From assembly GCF_030247195.1 (NCBI RefSeq), contig NC_080672.1, positions 69,791,771-69,855,770 of the forward strand: a DNA stretch of 64,000 bases, in the 5' to 3' direction. A program made the translations under genes and the position numbers. The notes below the pieces were generated by a model. It saw nothing but the letters and a program-made list of their open reading frames with translations, searched no databases and was not told the DNA's origin. The stretch comes from Topomyia yanbarensis (taxonomy: Eukaryota > Arthropoda > Insecta > Diptera > Culicidae). This document shows, one piece after another, positions 11,118-22,940 of this stretch. Within the stretch, counting starts at the first letter, position 1; the number at the start of each line of letters is the position of its first letter.

Positions 11118-11786
11118 TAAGGGGTTATTACACACCTTTAATTTTTCAAAAATCGAAATTTTTTTTATTACTTTATCTGAAAGTACAACTCCTTGAGAAT
11201 ATTTTCACAAATTTTTATAGAGTTTAGAGAAATAGATCGAAAGTTACAGCGCTGAAATTTCAAACTCGATTTTCTCGAATGTCGTTTTTCCAAAAATGGT
11301 TTTTCCGTGATCACGATTGCCGAAAAACCACTCAACCGACATTCTTCATTTTTTTTCAATTGATCGTAATTAATTTTTCTCGTACCTTAAACTTTTGTTT
11401 TGTAGTTGTGAATTTTTTATGCAATTTTTAGAGCGTAAAGCTGCATTTTTTTTGGGTAAACTTTCTAGAATGCAGGAAAAAATTATTACTTATTCAACTA
11501 ATCCTTAAGGAACGAGGAATACTCATGCACTAATGGATTTTTTTTGAATTTTGAGATTTTAGATGATGTTTTGTTCTTCAATCGTGATCACCGCAAACTT
11601 TTTAAATAAAAAAGGGTTTCGGGGCAAAGGCCAAACCTCCGCCAATCATCAATATATTTTTATAAACTTATGCTTATTTCACTGAAAAATGGGCTACCAC
11701 TATACTATAAGTTTCATGTAATAAAATCATTACGTAAATTCAAACTTTCTTGACATTTTTTGCACAAAAATGTATGTAACCCCTAA
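11118..11786. mobile_element. TIR MITE, TA-type, with an empty site in the window
   Basis: The ends are AGGGGTTATTACACACC (left) and, read inward from the right, AGGGGTTACATACATTTT. The left flank is TA and the right flank AA, close to a TA TSD. The best proof of insertion is comparative: the related segment at 17,047-17,208 runs straight through the junction (ATTGAC then TTTCCAC within about 10 bp) and lacks these 665 bp. No transposase is encoded. A Tc1/mariner-type non-autonomous element is likely. Confidence 0.7.
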
Positions 11787-11872
11787 ATTTCCACAGATTT
11801 CAATGTTACTGACCCTCTTACAAGCCTTCTAATATTTTTCTCTCTACAGTGAAAACATTTTTGAAACAGTTG
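11787..11872 (+). repeat. Continuation of the segment duplicated at 17.13 kb
   Basis: AATGTTACTGACCCTCTTAC through GTGAAAACATTTTTGAAACA matches 17,131-17,208 with a few substitutions. It continues the 11,045-11,117 homology across the MITE. Both flanks therefore formed one block before the MITE arrived. Confidence 0.7.
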
Positions 11873-11956
11873 TCTGCTAAATGCTCCCTCCTTGCAGCGA
11901 TCGTATCCTTCGATGACTAATTCATAGAACTTTTCATACTTTCCTCGATATTAATA

Positions 11957-12220
11957 TCATTCGCTTAGGTTGGTGTAGCTGCATTCTAACCACAGGAGCC
12001 CCGTTGAGAATACTGGGAAAAAGGTTTTTCCAGGTGTTATTCGTAACTTCTCCGTATTTCGAGATGATTTTTTAATATACTTGGAGCTGGTACGCAGTGC
12101 CAAATCATGTAGGCGAATTTCCGTAATATCCTTGTCAATATCAAAGGGGATTTTTGTTTTAAAGTTGTCATATTCGACGTCGTTTGCCATGTTATTCACC
12201 ATACAAAAAAAACTCTGCAT
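11957..12220 (-). pseudogene. Unrecognised minus-strand coding relic
   Basis: An 87-residue frame has protein-like composition (motifs DIDKDITEIRLHDLALRT, SSRNTEKLRI, FSTGLLWLE). It opens with ATG but has no known domain that I can name. It sits between MITEs inside the broken I-clade element and runs opposite to it, so it is more likely a piece of another transposon than a host exon. I assign no function. Confidence 0.25.
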
Positions 12221-12597
12221 CGGATAGTATATTGAACGTTATCAGTACGACATTTTTTGCATGATGTAGTTGTAAGTGTGTCACTAACGAAGATCAAGGT
12301 TCATTTTCACCTTCTACAAATATTCCACCTCGCGCACTGTAGGTCTTCTTCGAGTATGCATAAACTCGAGCTCGACAGTATTTTTCCTTAGTGGGCGCAC
12401 TTTATTTTTTTTTTGGTTCACACATATTGCTCACTGTGAGACAACGAAGCTTTTCTATTACTGGTGCGTAGAAGTAACGAAGCGACGCTGGTAGAATTTG
12501 TTCGTTTGCTTTCCTTTGAACGGGCGGTGTATTTTAACTTCTGATCTATGCAAGGGGCTAGACTGACCATGTCTCAAAAAACGTCTACTGCCTCTCC

Positions 12598-12825
12598 TAA
12601 GGGACCATTCATAAAATACGTAACGCAAAAATTGCCCAAAATTGACTCACCCTCCCCCATGTAACAAATTCTTAAAAAAAGTGTTTTGTTCAGTAGAAAC
12701 ATGTTACATAACGTTATAACTTACTCCCCTCCCCCATATGTCACAAAATGTCCCAATTTCTCATACCACCGCCCCCCCCCCCCCCCCCCCCCAAAGGCGT
12801 TACGTACATTATGAATGATCCCTAA
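12598..12825. mobile_element. PIF/Harbinger-like MITE with TAA TSD
   Basis: The left end GGGACCATTCATAAAATACG and the inverted right end (GGGATCATTCATAATGTACG when reverse-complemented) form near-perfect terminal repeats that continue to GTAACGC. TAA flanks both sides (12,598-12,600 and 12,823-12,825), fitting a 3-bp Harbinger-type duplication. The interior carries C-rich stretches and a run of 21 C (12,772-12,792). No coding capacity. The family is one I recognise as very common in insects. Confidence 0.8.
12772..12792 (+). repeat. Poly-C tract (21 C)
   Basis: An uninterrupted C homopolymer inside the MITE. It is likely to be length-variable and error-prone in sequencing. Confidence 0.9.
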
Positions 12826-12885
12826 CAAAGCATGCAACCAAAACGTCTAGAACAAGACAGACAGATACTAGACACAGGCAGATGA

Positions 12886-12943
12886 TAAAAAACATAGAAC
12901 TTTATTGAAAATAGTACACAGAAAAACCATCATGAAATCTTAC
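12886..12943 (-). repeat. 57-bp repeat containing AATAAA, copy 1
   Basis: TAGAACTTTATTGAAAATAG through CATGAAATCTTACAT matches 17,862-17,921 almost base for base. Read on the minus strand it contains an AATAAA signal. Homology stops about 14 nt beyond the signal in both copies, as the 3' ends of two retroposed transcripts or element tails would. No coding sequence is shared beyond the block. Confidence 0.5.
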
Positions 12944-13655
12944 ATAGGGCGAACTGGACCAATTCGGACCTAGTAAGGGTTTATGAGTTATAGAACTGGA
13001 ACGTGTTACCCGCTTCACAAATAAATATATTTTTCCTGAAAGCCTGACCAACTGCGCACATTTTTTTCTAAGACGACTTTTACCGTATTGTGTATTGTTC
13101 TGCGTAAAAGTCCATGAAAGGTTCGAATTACCACAACCCTGTTCCAATTCGGACCACCCGTTTCTTATCGATTTTTTGCAATAGAAATGAAATCCTATTG
13201 CGGCCTAAGTTATTTCTATTTGATTTTCACTAAATTTCGAATTGAGAAATAAGTTTTCTCTCATATATAAAACTTTGTAGTAAATATACAATAAAATAAA
13301 AGAGCTGGGTCAAATTAGGTTAAATTAGATCCGAATTGGACCAACCCATATTCTATAATTATTCACACAGCAATTAAACGAAAACAGTTGATAGTCTCGC
13401 CCAAAACAAGATATTAAATAAAAGATATTATCCGGCAGATCCAAAATCACGATAATGCATTTGGTTTAATATATTGTTGTTGTCAATAAAAATCTTGTTT
13501 TTTGGCTTACTCAGGTTTTCAAAAAAAAGTGCTCCAAAACAACATTCGCCCCTAGCGCTCGCACACTGACTGAGAACCACAAAATTTTGTGAGATAAAAC
13601 AGAGCTACATGACAGCCATGAAAATGATATATACGCTTTTCATAATATTACCATA
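12944..13655. repeat. Sequence with repeated CCAATTCGGAYC boxes
   Basis: CCAATTCGGACC occurs near 12,958 and 13,145, and its inverse GATCCGAATTGG near 13,329. This suggests a small palindromic element. An 81-residue minus-strand ORF (12,902-13,147) has no recognisable motif. The rest up to the start of ORF2 homology is AT-rich and unassigned. Confidence 0.3.
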
Positions 13656-13659
13656 GCTG

Positions 13660-16600
13660 AGAAACACCTGGGGGTTTACCTGATCCTCACGGTAGCGATC
13701 ATTTGCCAGTCGTTATTTCAATTAACAGTGAATTAGGCCTCACGAATTCAATCAATGTCCCTTATGACTTGACACGAAATATTGATTGGAAAAAATACCA
13801 ATCTTTAATTTCCACTTCTCTTGTTTCGACGGAAGAGCTACCACCTCCCGAAGAATATGAATTTCTAGCGCGTTTGATTATTGAAGCAGCAGAACAAACC
13901 CAAACGAAACGCTGGCATGACAATGAATAGCCGGCCTCCTAATCCCTGGTGGGACAAAGAGTGCTCGGATGCATATGAAGCTAAACAAGTTGCTTACAAA
14001 GAAATCATGAATCGGAAAGGGTGTACACGTGCGAACTTTGAAAATTATTCGATTTTGCAAAACAAATTTGACAGTCTCCGTCGTGCCAAAAAGTCTAGTT
14101 ATTGGAGACGCTTCGTTGATGGCTTGTCAAGAGAAACATCAATGAGTACTCTTTGAAATACAGCCAGAAGAATGAGGAATCGAAACGTAACTAATGAAAG
14201 CGAAGATTTTTCGAATCGCTGGATATTTAATTTTGCCAAGAAAGTTTGTCCAGATTCTGCTCCTGCGCAGAAAATCATTCGCGATGCTCCCACAAGTAAC
14301 GATTTCATAGATTCGCCTTTGACAATGATGGAATTTTCAATTGCACTCCTCTCATGCAACAATAATGCTCTGGGTCCAGATAGAATTAAATTCAACTTGG
14401 TGAAGAATATGCCTGACCTAGCAAAAAGACGCTTGTTGAATTTATTCAATAAGCTTCTTGAGCAGAGCATTGTCCCACACGACTGGAGACAATTGAGAGT
14501 TATCGCCATTCCAAAACCGGGAAACCAGCCTCCGACCATAACTCGTATCGACCGATTGCAATGCTATCCTACATCAGGAAATTGTTGCAAAAAATTGTCC
14601 TACGACGTCTCGATAATTGGGTTGAGGCGAACGGCTTCCTATCAGATACCCAGTTTGGTTTTCGGAGGGGAAAGGGAACGAATGATTGTCTGGCGCTACT
14701 TTCGTCAGAAATCCAACTAGCTTACGCAAAAAAAAGAACAAATGGCGTCTGTGTTCTTAGACATAAAAGGAGCATTCGACTCTGTTTCCATTGATGTTCT
14801 CTCAGAGAAACTACATCAATGTGGTCTAACACCAATATTAAATAATTATTTATACAACTTATTATCAGAAAAGCACATGCATTTCTCATATGGTGATTTG
14901 GCAACATTCAGAATAAGTTACATGGGCCTCCCACAAGGTTCTTGTTTAAGCCCCCTTCTCTACAATTTTTACGTGAATGACATTGTATTGTCAGCCCATG
15001 CACTCTAAGGCAACTTGCAGATGATGGCGTGGTTTCTGTTACAGGATCCATAAATTTACAACAACCACTGCAAGATAGTTTGGATCATTTATCAAGTTGG
15101 GCTTTGAAGCTAGGCATCGATTTCTCTACGGAGAAAACAGAGTTGGTTGTTTTTTCAAGGAAGCGTGATCCAGCTCAGCTTCAGTTGGTTGGTTGAACAA
15201 TAGCCCAAGTCATGACCTTTAAATATCTCGAAATTTGGTTCGATTCTAAAGGTACATGGGGAGGCCACATTAGGTATCTGATAAAGAATTGCCAACAAAC
15301 GATAAATTTTCTCCGAACAATAACCGGATCTTGGTGGGGTGCTCATCCAAGTAACGTAATAAGATTGTATCAAACAACGATACTTTCAGTAATGGAATAT
15401 GGGTGCTTCTGTTTCCGTTCAGCTGCAAACACTCACATTATTAAATTGGAACGAATACAGTATCGTTGTTTACGAATCGCCTTAGGTTCCATGCAATCGA
15501 CACATACGATGAGTCTTGAAGTACTAGCGGGAGTTCTTCCCTTAAAAGATCGATTCTGGGATCTCTCCTCTCGTTTACTTATACGATGTGAGGTTGTGAA
15601 TCCACTGGTAATTGAAAATTTCGAAAGACTTGTCGAGCTTCAATCCCAAACCAGATTCATGACAGTGTACTTCAATCACATGTTACAAGAAATAACGCCT
15701 TCTAGTTATGTTCTGGCATGTGTTAATATACTAGATACTCCCGATTCCACTTTATTTTTCGACACGTCTATGCAAGAGGAAATTCGAGGAATCCCGGATC
15801 ACCTGCGCTCTCTGGAGATCCCTAAAATATTCATAAGTAAATACCAACACATTGACTGCCATAAAATGTTCTACACTGATGGGTCACGAATCAATGAGGC
15901 TACTGGCTTCGGTATTTTCAACAATAACACCTCGATCTCTTTCAAGCTTGCAGAACCTGCCTCTGTTTAAACAGCCGAACTAGCAGCAGTTCACTATAGT
16001 CTGGAAATCATTGATACTTTACTTCTAAGCCATTATTTCATCCTCACAGATAGCCTCAGCACAATTAAGGCACTACGCTCATTAAAGCTTGATAATCACG
16101 CTCCGTTCTTTTTGAAGAAGATACGAGACTACTTAACTAAATTAACAAATAAATCTTTTCAAATTACCTTAGTGTGGATTCCCGCTCATTGCTCCATACC
16201 GGGTAATGAGAGAGCGGATAATTTAGCCAAAATAGGAGCACTAGACGGCGACATCTATGAAAGACCTATTGCCTTCAATGAATTTTATAGCGCTTCTCGT
16301 CAGAGGACGCTTACTAGTTGGCAAACATCATGGGACAATGGAGATCTGGGACGGTAGTTGCACTCAATTATCCCTAAAGTACCAACGAAGGCATGGTTCA
16401 AAGGGTTGGATGTAAGTCGAAACTTCATTCGTGTGATGTCTAGGCTCATGTCCAACCATTATTCGTTGAATGCGCATCTCCGCCGTATTGGGATCGCAGA
16501 AGATAATCAATGTGCTTGCGGAGAGGGTTACGAAGATATTGAACATGTTGTTTGGTCTTGCACTGAATATCGTGAAGCCAGATCCCATTTAATAGACTCC

Positions 16601-16717
16601 TTACGAGCCAGAAGAAAACCACCCTATGTTCCTGTTCGTGATATCCTCGCTTTACGAGATCTTACATACATGGGCCATATTTATCTTTTCCTGAAAACAA
16701 TAAATATTCAAATATAA
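13660..16717 (+). pseudogene. I-clade non-LTR retrotransposon ORF2 (EN end, RT, RNase H), broken
   Basis: ORF2 of I-type elements encodes endonuclease, reverse transcriptase and RNase H for target-primed reverse transcription. Here homology starts at the endonuclease SDH box (GSDHLPVVISI, about 13,690). It then runs through RT motifs: GPDRIKF (14,370), RPIAMLSYIRK (14,560), FGFRRGKGT, FLDIKGAFDSV (14,750), GLPQGSCLSPLLYNFYVND (14,930) and LADDG (15,020). RNase H follows with all four acidic positions (FYTDGSR, AELAAV, LTDSLS, NERADNLAK; 15,870-16,230). A terminal CxCx7Hx4C knuckle (CACGEGYEDIEHVVWSC, 16,510) closes it. It is disabled by in-frame stops near 14,154, 15,196, 15,968 and 16,355 and frameshifts near 13,900, 14,533, 14,735 and 15,000. 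Most of the endonuclease is missing. The clade (MosquI-like) is inferred from RNase H plus the C-terminal knuckle. Confidence 0.88.
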
Positions 16718-16830
16718 TTATCCCCACAATGTTTCTAGTTATTTTTCCCTTGCTACCCACAAACAATTTAGAAAAAAAAAACAAAGATTACAAAAGAAAA
16801 AAAAAATAAACAAAGATTACAGAAAAACTA
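16718..16830 (+). repeat. 3' tail of the I-clade element
   Basis: A short 3' UTR ends in A-rich sequence holding two copies of AAACAAAGATTACA (about 16,780 and 16,808). I-type elements characteristically end in short tandem repeats rather than pure poly(A), so this fits. The exact end and a TSD are not clear. Confidence 0.5.
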
Positions 16831-17046
16831 TCAATAGGTTTACAATGAAATTCAAGAAAATAGAGTATAAATAAAAATATTCAAAATTATGATTATCCTC
16901 AGTGTTAGCATTAGAAAGTGAATTTTTATTATAACGTGATAGTCTTAAGAACTTTTGTAACATGTCATGTAAAAAAACCCCGGCGTAAAAAAGCTTTTGC
17001 AAATGCCGTGTCAACTAAACGTTTTATGAAAAAAATGTGGAACTGT

Positions 17047-17208
17047 GGAGGAGCAAGATGGTTGTAGAAAAAATACTGAAAAGTATTTTTGCAGTAGGAG
17101 AATCTTCCAGTAATTGACTTTCTTTCCACAACTTTTAATGTTACTGACCCTCTTAAAAGCCTTCTGATAATTTTTCTCTCTACAGTGAAAACATTTTTCA
17201 AACAGATA
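17047..17208 (+). repeat. Second copy of the I-clade gag segment (MITE empty site)
   Basis: GGAGGAGCAAGATGGTTGTA through ACATTTTTCAAACAGA matches 11,045-11,117 joined to 11,797-11,872. It lacks the 665-bp MITE found between those two blocks. It may be a second truncated gag copy or a duplicated fragment. The minus-strand ORFs over it (16,965-17,291 and 17,011-17,211) are incidental. Confidence 0.7.
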
Positions 17209-17348
17209 CACGTTAGCACAGGCGATTTACAAACGCACACTCGATTGAACTCGCTCACGTACAAATGCTCGAGCCCTTCGCGATGATACACGCGATCGCG
17301 AAGTCTCTACGCCCGCACGTATCTGAACCGTACAATGAATATCACATT

Positions 17349-17437
17349 CAGAAACACGGCCCACTACAATTGGCCTAAAGCAGTGTTTTAGTGGGCACCA
17401 TTGCCTGTCTCGTCTGCAATTGTAGTGTGTGTTTCTG
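17349..17437. repeat. 89-bp imperfect palindrome
   Basis: CAGAAACACGGCCCACTACA through CAATTG (17,349-17,372) is inverted at 17,417-17,437 (CAATTGTAGTGTGTGTTTCT). The inner part also contains inverted AGTGGGC / GCCCACT boxes. It is probably a small foldback or MITE remnant. Confidence 0.5.
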
Positions 17438-17439
17438 AC

Positions 17440-17861
17440 GTGGAGCCCTTCCGAGAACCTAGCTCTACAGCTCCAGTAGGACAACTCTCGCAAAAAAGAA
17501 TGTGATCCACCTAACGGCCCCGAATCTACGTGCGATTGAATCATACTGGTTGATTTTGAAGAGAAATCTTAAGAAGCATGCTGGGGAAGTATCATTGATC
17601 CAAGAATTTCGCTTCAAGTGTCTGAGTGCTTCGAAGATGGAAAGGGTACCCTGAAAAAACTAGTAGAAAGAATCGAAAGAAAAGCGTTCAACAGCTTATG
17701 AAACCGATTCCATACAACATAATACAAGCTTTAATGTGCATCTCAATTATATACGATATGAATATAATTTAATAAAGCATTTGGAGTTACTGTCACTACC
17801 GTTCAAGGTTGTAGATGAATAAAAAATATTACATCAAATATACAATCCAAAAGTCGATACA
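17440..17861. other. Unassigned sequence
   Basis: No supported gene or repeat was found between the palindrome and the AATAAA repeat. Confidence 0.35.
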
Positions 17862-17921
17862 AAAACGTAGAACTTTATTGAAAATAGTACACAGAAAACT
17901 CATCATGAAATCTTACATATA
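17862..17921 (-). repeat. 57-bp repeat containing AATAAA, copy 2
   Basis: Partner of 12,886-12,943. The two copies flank the I-clade ORF2 in direct orientation, about 5 kb apart. Confidence 0.5.
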
Positions 17922-20900
17922 CTTCTGACTGTCTTTGAATTATATATGGAACCCACTGTGCCTTGGGAGCGGCTTATGGTAGCATCCCACTCGAAACAGA
18001 CGATTAATCTAAATAAGATTAAAAATTTCAAATCATTCATTCGGACCAAAATTAAACAAGTTTTAGTTTCTGGTTGAAGATAAGACACTCAAGCTCATTA
18101 TCGAGCACCAATATGTCAGACCAACGCAAAACGAACCAATTAATACAAATTGACTGATTGTTAATAACGTCACCAGAAGGTGGGTAGAGTCACGCGCCAG
18201 CATGTCATTATTATTGTTTCGCATGAATCCGAACCAACAATCTAATTTCATACGCAGCAAGAGTAAAAATTAACATTGGAATGGATTCACGGGTATTTCC
18301 TCCCTGGTACTTTACCAAAAGCTCGCCGCACGTTGATTTGTGGCAGCGTGACGCGTACATTAGAATATTAAGTACAACGGGTGTCTTGCACGCGGACAAC
18401 TGTATGTAATTTGACTGCAGAGGCCACTGTTTGCACCGTTTTTACGATTTGCGTGCAGAATTGACTCAACGATTCTTTGCGTTCCTACTAATTGTATGAG
18501 CGGAACCGTCACAAAGCTATGCTGTGTTTCTTCAGTGCAGCAGTCAAGCAAGTGTTCGCTCAAGGACCTTTAAAATTGAAACTGAAACCCGTTGAGAATT
18601 TTATCGCTTCAGTGAGCAGACTGCGTTTTAAGATCGGTTTGCTCGACTGTGACGAGTCAAATTATATGGCAATGTTATTGTGTGGTCACGTGAACTTGGT
18701 TTAACCGACGACGATGGCGACGTGACGCTTTAGGACAGGTAGCAGGCCAGGAGTTGTTAAACGAGTGAAAAGCTTCAACCTTGAAGCGATCGATTTTATC
18801 CCCTTGGCGATGGGTATATGTACATATATGCTATTCAGTTGAAAAACCTTGCGTGTAATTAACTTGCGAAGTTAAAGCAGATTAAACGTGCTATTATGAC
18901 TAAAATTATTTGCAATTACGTGAGCTATTAAGTTTTTCGTTCAGTCGTTCGGATTAGCAGGGTTGATTAAGTAATTAAAACATGGAAACAAGAACATAGA
19001 ATGAAAGCGGCGTATCACACACCACTTAATGTTAAAATAAAGATCTGCGACGATAACTGGGTCGCTCCGTATGTAAAACAAAGCACGCAAACCACTATCT
19101 ATCGAATGAAAACTAGGTAAACCACAGACCTTCTTTCGCAATACACCTATACTACAAACACTAACCGAAGAAACAAACAATCCGAAAAAACAACAAAAGT
19201 CACGTTTTGCATCAGCGATAATGATACATGCATCCGTGCTTTTTCTACTAATTTTAAAGCCATCCACTCCACTACACAGTAAGCATTTTCATCACATCAT
19301 GTTTTCCCTTCCATTAATACCTAGAGCCAATATCTGCCTCTTCTCATCAACTCCGGTCGACTGACCAAACTACCATGCCAGCCAGTCAGCCAGCCGGCCA
19401 TCGATCGTGTGCTGGATGCTGTTGGATGAATCCTATTTGCATAAAGCAAGATCTAAGACCCGGTCTATGTTGAATCAGGTGGATTCGCTCTACCGAGCGC
19501 GCAAAAAAGTACATAACTTTTGAAGTAATGATCACACCCCTCACCCTCTTCTCTTCCATCAGAAATGCTCTGTGCTCAAAAGCAACTCCCAGCTCTTCAA
19601 ACGAATCCCACCAATTTCGTCAGCTGAATGTACATACATAGGTATGTGCTTGGAAGAATCTTTGTTGATGAAGATCATCGTACATCGTATGTTTAGTTAG
19701 TCCTCATCATGTATACAGGCAGTGGCAGAGATATGGACCGCAGCGTTGCCGCCGTGTCGCTGCCGCGTCGGTGCTAATTGCACTCACGACCTGAATAAGG
19801 GTTCGCGAAAAATAAAAAAATACCAGTAGCTTTCAGGTGCTGAAGTGACTCTCGGTCGGCTGGTGCCAATTAGGTTGAAATGATCCGTCGCCGACGTCGT
19901 CCATTGTTGGTGGCGGATGATGATGATGATGATATAGGAGGCTCTAATGAATCACTCTCGCTTAATCCTCCGCAACCTCTAACCTCACGCGGTATGGTCC
20001 GTCCGTCCGTCTGTCAGTCCCCTATAGCAAGTGCGAATAAATGCAGCTATGCTAATAAGACTCGTCCTTTCTCTTTTTGCTTCTGCGCGTTTCTCGCTAT
20101 CGTATGGTGGAAGGTTGTCCGTTTGATTATGGGTACTCGCTTGGATTTCGTGGAAGATTAGGTAAGATGGAATGTAGAACTTGCGAAAGGGTCTATCTTG
20201 CGTAATGGAATGGACGGATGAATGGCTGCTGAGTGCTATAAGTTACTGGCACAATTACACTTGTAAATTCAGCTAATCACATGAGAGTTCCATTACCATC
20301 AATGGGAGTTTACTATTTTCCCATGATGTGAGACAGAGGAGAATAAGTTGAAAACAAAACAAATTGGTTGAGATTGATCCCCAACGGCGTAAGATGAAGT
20401 GCAGAGTATTATAACTTATAATTAACTCGGGACGCTCATTTTTAGATTTTATGAGCTAATGGTGTTTCAATCTCTCACAAGCCACAACATTTTAATAGAT
20501 AGTTTGAATTTCTCGTTAATTTTTTTAGATATGATATAGCTCATTTTTCATTTGATTAACCTCATACTTGGAGTCTCTCCCGGTAAAAAGTAAACAGCCT
20601 TATCAAAACTAAATCGAATGCAAAAGTTTTTATTTTAGTAGCCTTGAAGTACAATACTACTGCAAAGACTACGTCAATTCACTAACTCAATTTTCAAACT
20701 AGCCATGAGAAGATCAATTCACGCCAGACTGTTAAACAGTAAGATGATCCACTTGTGGTGATAATTAAGAAAGTAGACAGACTAAACACAGTTGACCACA
20801 CTCGCTTGACTTTCTTCATCTCTTAACAGACGGTAGTGCATAGCCCATTTTTTGTCACGACCCGAAAGTTTGCTGACTCCAATTCGTTTCTCTTTAGTAT

Positions 20901-21018
20901 CTGGAACAATAGCAAGCGATGTAGGCAGGATTTTCACACTATATTGATTTTTCGCGAAAAAGTGTACTTTAAAATAAAAAAATAGTTAAAAATTTCATAG
21001 AAATCGACATAAAAAAAC
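17922..21018. other. Unassigned, probably low-copy sequence
   Basis: About 3.1 kb with mixed composition and no recognisable TE. The 93-residue frame at 19,880-20,161 begins with basic residues and a GAT-repeat-encoded run of D, but has no domain, and the repeat explains its openness. The stretch at 19,300-20,100 is richer in G+C and could be host regulatory or intronic DNA. No exon can be supported. Confidence 0.35.
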
Positions 21019-21173
21019 CTATTTTAATCCACCTATCCAAACTATGATTCAATAGCTGGTTTTGTTCACTATAATTGTGGAAACGTCTATTAAATTCTTA
21101 TCATACTTAGCACGTATCTCACGACTGCCACGAAAGTTGACGCTGACTCACTTTAAACAAAAAGTGGAATAAT
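21019..21173 (+). repeat. 150-bp dispersed repeat, copy 1
   Basis: TTTTAATCCACCTATCCAAA through ACTTTAAACAAAAAGTGG matches 48,991-49,156 across its length with scattered substitutions. In both places it ends directly against a TA-flanked TIR element, but a different one each time. Confidence 0.7.
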
Positions 21174-21495
21174 TAGGGTAAAGTGCCTATTTTCATCCTA
21201 TTTGGGAGGGTGCCACACTAATTCATTAATTACTCGGCCTACAATCAATGGAAGGCGCACAAATTGGCATCAACAGCTTTGCACTGTTTCAAAGAACCAA
21301 GATAATACATAAATACCCTGAATACGGTGAAACGTTCGTGTTTGAATGCAACGAAAACTCATATCGAGTACCGCTATTGTTGCCCTACAACTTGACTTAA
21401 TGCATTGAACATAGATGGCAGAAGCTGCTCTAACCAACGGCTTCCAATGGGTAGGACGATAACAGAAATATGGCGAAAATAGGCTCATTACCCTA
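21174..21495. mobile_element. 322-bp TIR MITE with TA TSD
   Basis: The left end TAGGGTAAAGTGCCTATTTT and the inverted right end TAGGGTAATGAGCCTATTTT differ at only a few positions. TA stands at both edges (21,174-21,175 and 21,494-21,495). A short minus-strand ORF lies across it but has no transposase motif. It is a Tc1/mariner-type non-autonomous element, by TSD and end sequence. Confidence 0.8.
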
Positions 21496-21800
21496 GTTAG
21501 CTTAATCAGCATGAGTTTAATGTTATCTTTATGTAATCATAATTTGAAATGCTTTGAGAATGGCTTTGGAAAAAGAGATGGGTTAGGGTTAGGTGGAGGA
21601 TGCGTCAGAAATACTTCATTTTATTTAGGTATGCAATATGGATGAAGAAAATGCGGGTGTGAGGATGGTCCACGGGGGGGAGGGAGGTGATAAAGTATGG
21701 AGGTGTAAGGGTAAGAGGAGGAATGCGATGCAATATTTAACTGCATACTATGGCTTCCATTTGAGATTTGTTTGTGAAAATCGGTTTAGTCATCACCGAA

Positions 21801-22711
21801 TAGGGTTGTGGTACCGGTAATACCGGTACCGAAAATCCCGGGAATACCGACCCATTTTTGGTACCGTAATACCGGTACTGAACAAAAGCCAGTACCGGTA
21901 TTTTCGGCACTATACAATTTTTTATGGCAAATATGTTAACTCTGCACGGGATCTGTTTCCAAATATCGGTCTGCAAGATAACGTTTAATTATATTAATTT
22001 GTCTTCTAGATAAATCGTTGAGATAACACCTTTGTGTGGGAATGAGGTGGGGCCATCATCCTAATTAATACGACTATGGTCTAAGTCATGTCTGTATTTG
22101 GTTTGCTCTTAAATCTTTATCTATAAAAGAACGAACAGCGATTTAGTAGCTAACAGTTTTAGACTTGGTGAACTGCTTCAAATGGGGCGATTTGTATCGA
22201 TTGATCGGAAAGTTCAGCAAAATTCCATAGTTTACAGGAAAGCAAGGAGCCTTGATATGCATTAGAGAATAGCAAGCAAATGACATAAAGGTCGAAACTA
22301 ATTTTTAGAAAAGCAAGAAAGGAAATGCGATTAACCTGCTCGGATTTACTGTTGTTAATAGGGTTTCATACATTTACCATCTGTTCAAGTCGACGAAAGT
22401 CGCACCACTTAGCAGTTATTGATTTCAAAGTGGCCTAGATTTCGAAATAAAAGAAGGTACCCTATACGAAAAATATCTTCTGTGAAATGAGTCTTGCCAT
22501 TCCGAAGCAATTAAAAACAATTAACATATTTTTTGATCAGCACAAATCAATCATCTGAGATCTAAGATCATCAGTTTGAGCATTCAATTTCAGTTTGAAG
22601 ATTTTTTCGAATTTTTTAAAAAATATTCGAGTACCGGTACTTTACTGGGACTGAGGGCTTCAGTGCCGTAGTACCGGCTCTCGCCAAAAAGAGTCGGTAC
22701 TGCGAACCCTA
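21801..22711. mobile_element. Non-autonomous hAT-like element with 8-bp TSD
   Basis: The ends are TAGGGTTGTGGTACCGGTAA and, inverted, TAGGGTTCGCAGTACCGACT. ACCGGTA boxes cluster subterminally on both sides, as in hAT elements. A perfect 8-bp direct repeat TCACCGAA (21,793-21,800 and 22,712-22,719) flanks it, the hallmark TSD length of hAT. The 911-bp interior has no transposase frame, so mobility would have needed a source element elsewhere. Confidence 0.82.
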
Positions 22712-22733
22712 TCACCGAAAAACCAATGTGACT

Positions 22734-22940
22734 TTAAGGTGGACCGAGAATGCGCAAAATTCGCTAACGAAAAAAGCAGTTTTTTCCACACCGTATGTCA
22801 GATCTTCATAAAAATCAATCAGCGTATGTAGAATGTTGTAACAGTACTGCTGATTGATTTTTATGAAGATCTGACATACGGTGTGGAAAAAAACTGCTTT
22901 TTTCGTTTGCGAATTTTACCCTTTCTCTGTCCAACCTTAA
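22734..22940. mobile_element. Hairpin MITE with TTAA ends
   Basis: Two arms of about 90 bp are almost perfect inverses (TTAAGGTGGACC... against ...GTCCAACCTTAA; inner arms GATCTTCATAAAAATCAATC against GATTGATTTTTATGAAGATC) around a loop of about 25 bp. TTAA at both edges fits piggyBac-type target duplication. A diverged relative of one arm lies at 58,262-58,320. It sits inside the culicine repeat, 15 bp from the TSD of the hAT-like element. Confidence 0.78.

Noticed and set aside
19880..20161. Host exon beginning with a basic run and a D-repeat
   Set aside because: The (GAT)n run and low complexity explain the open frame. No domain, splice site or Kozak-like support was found.
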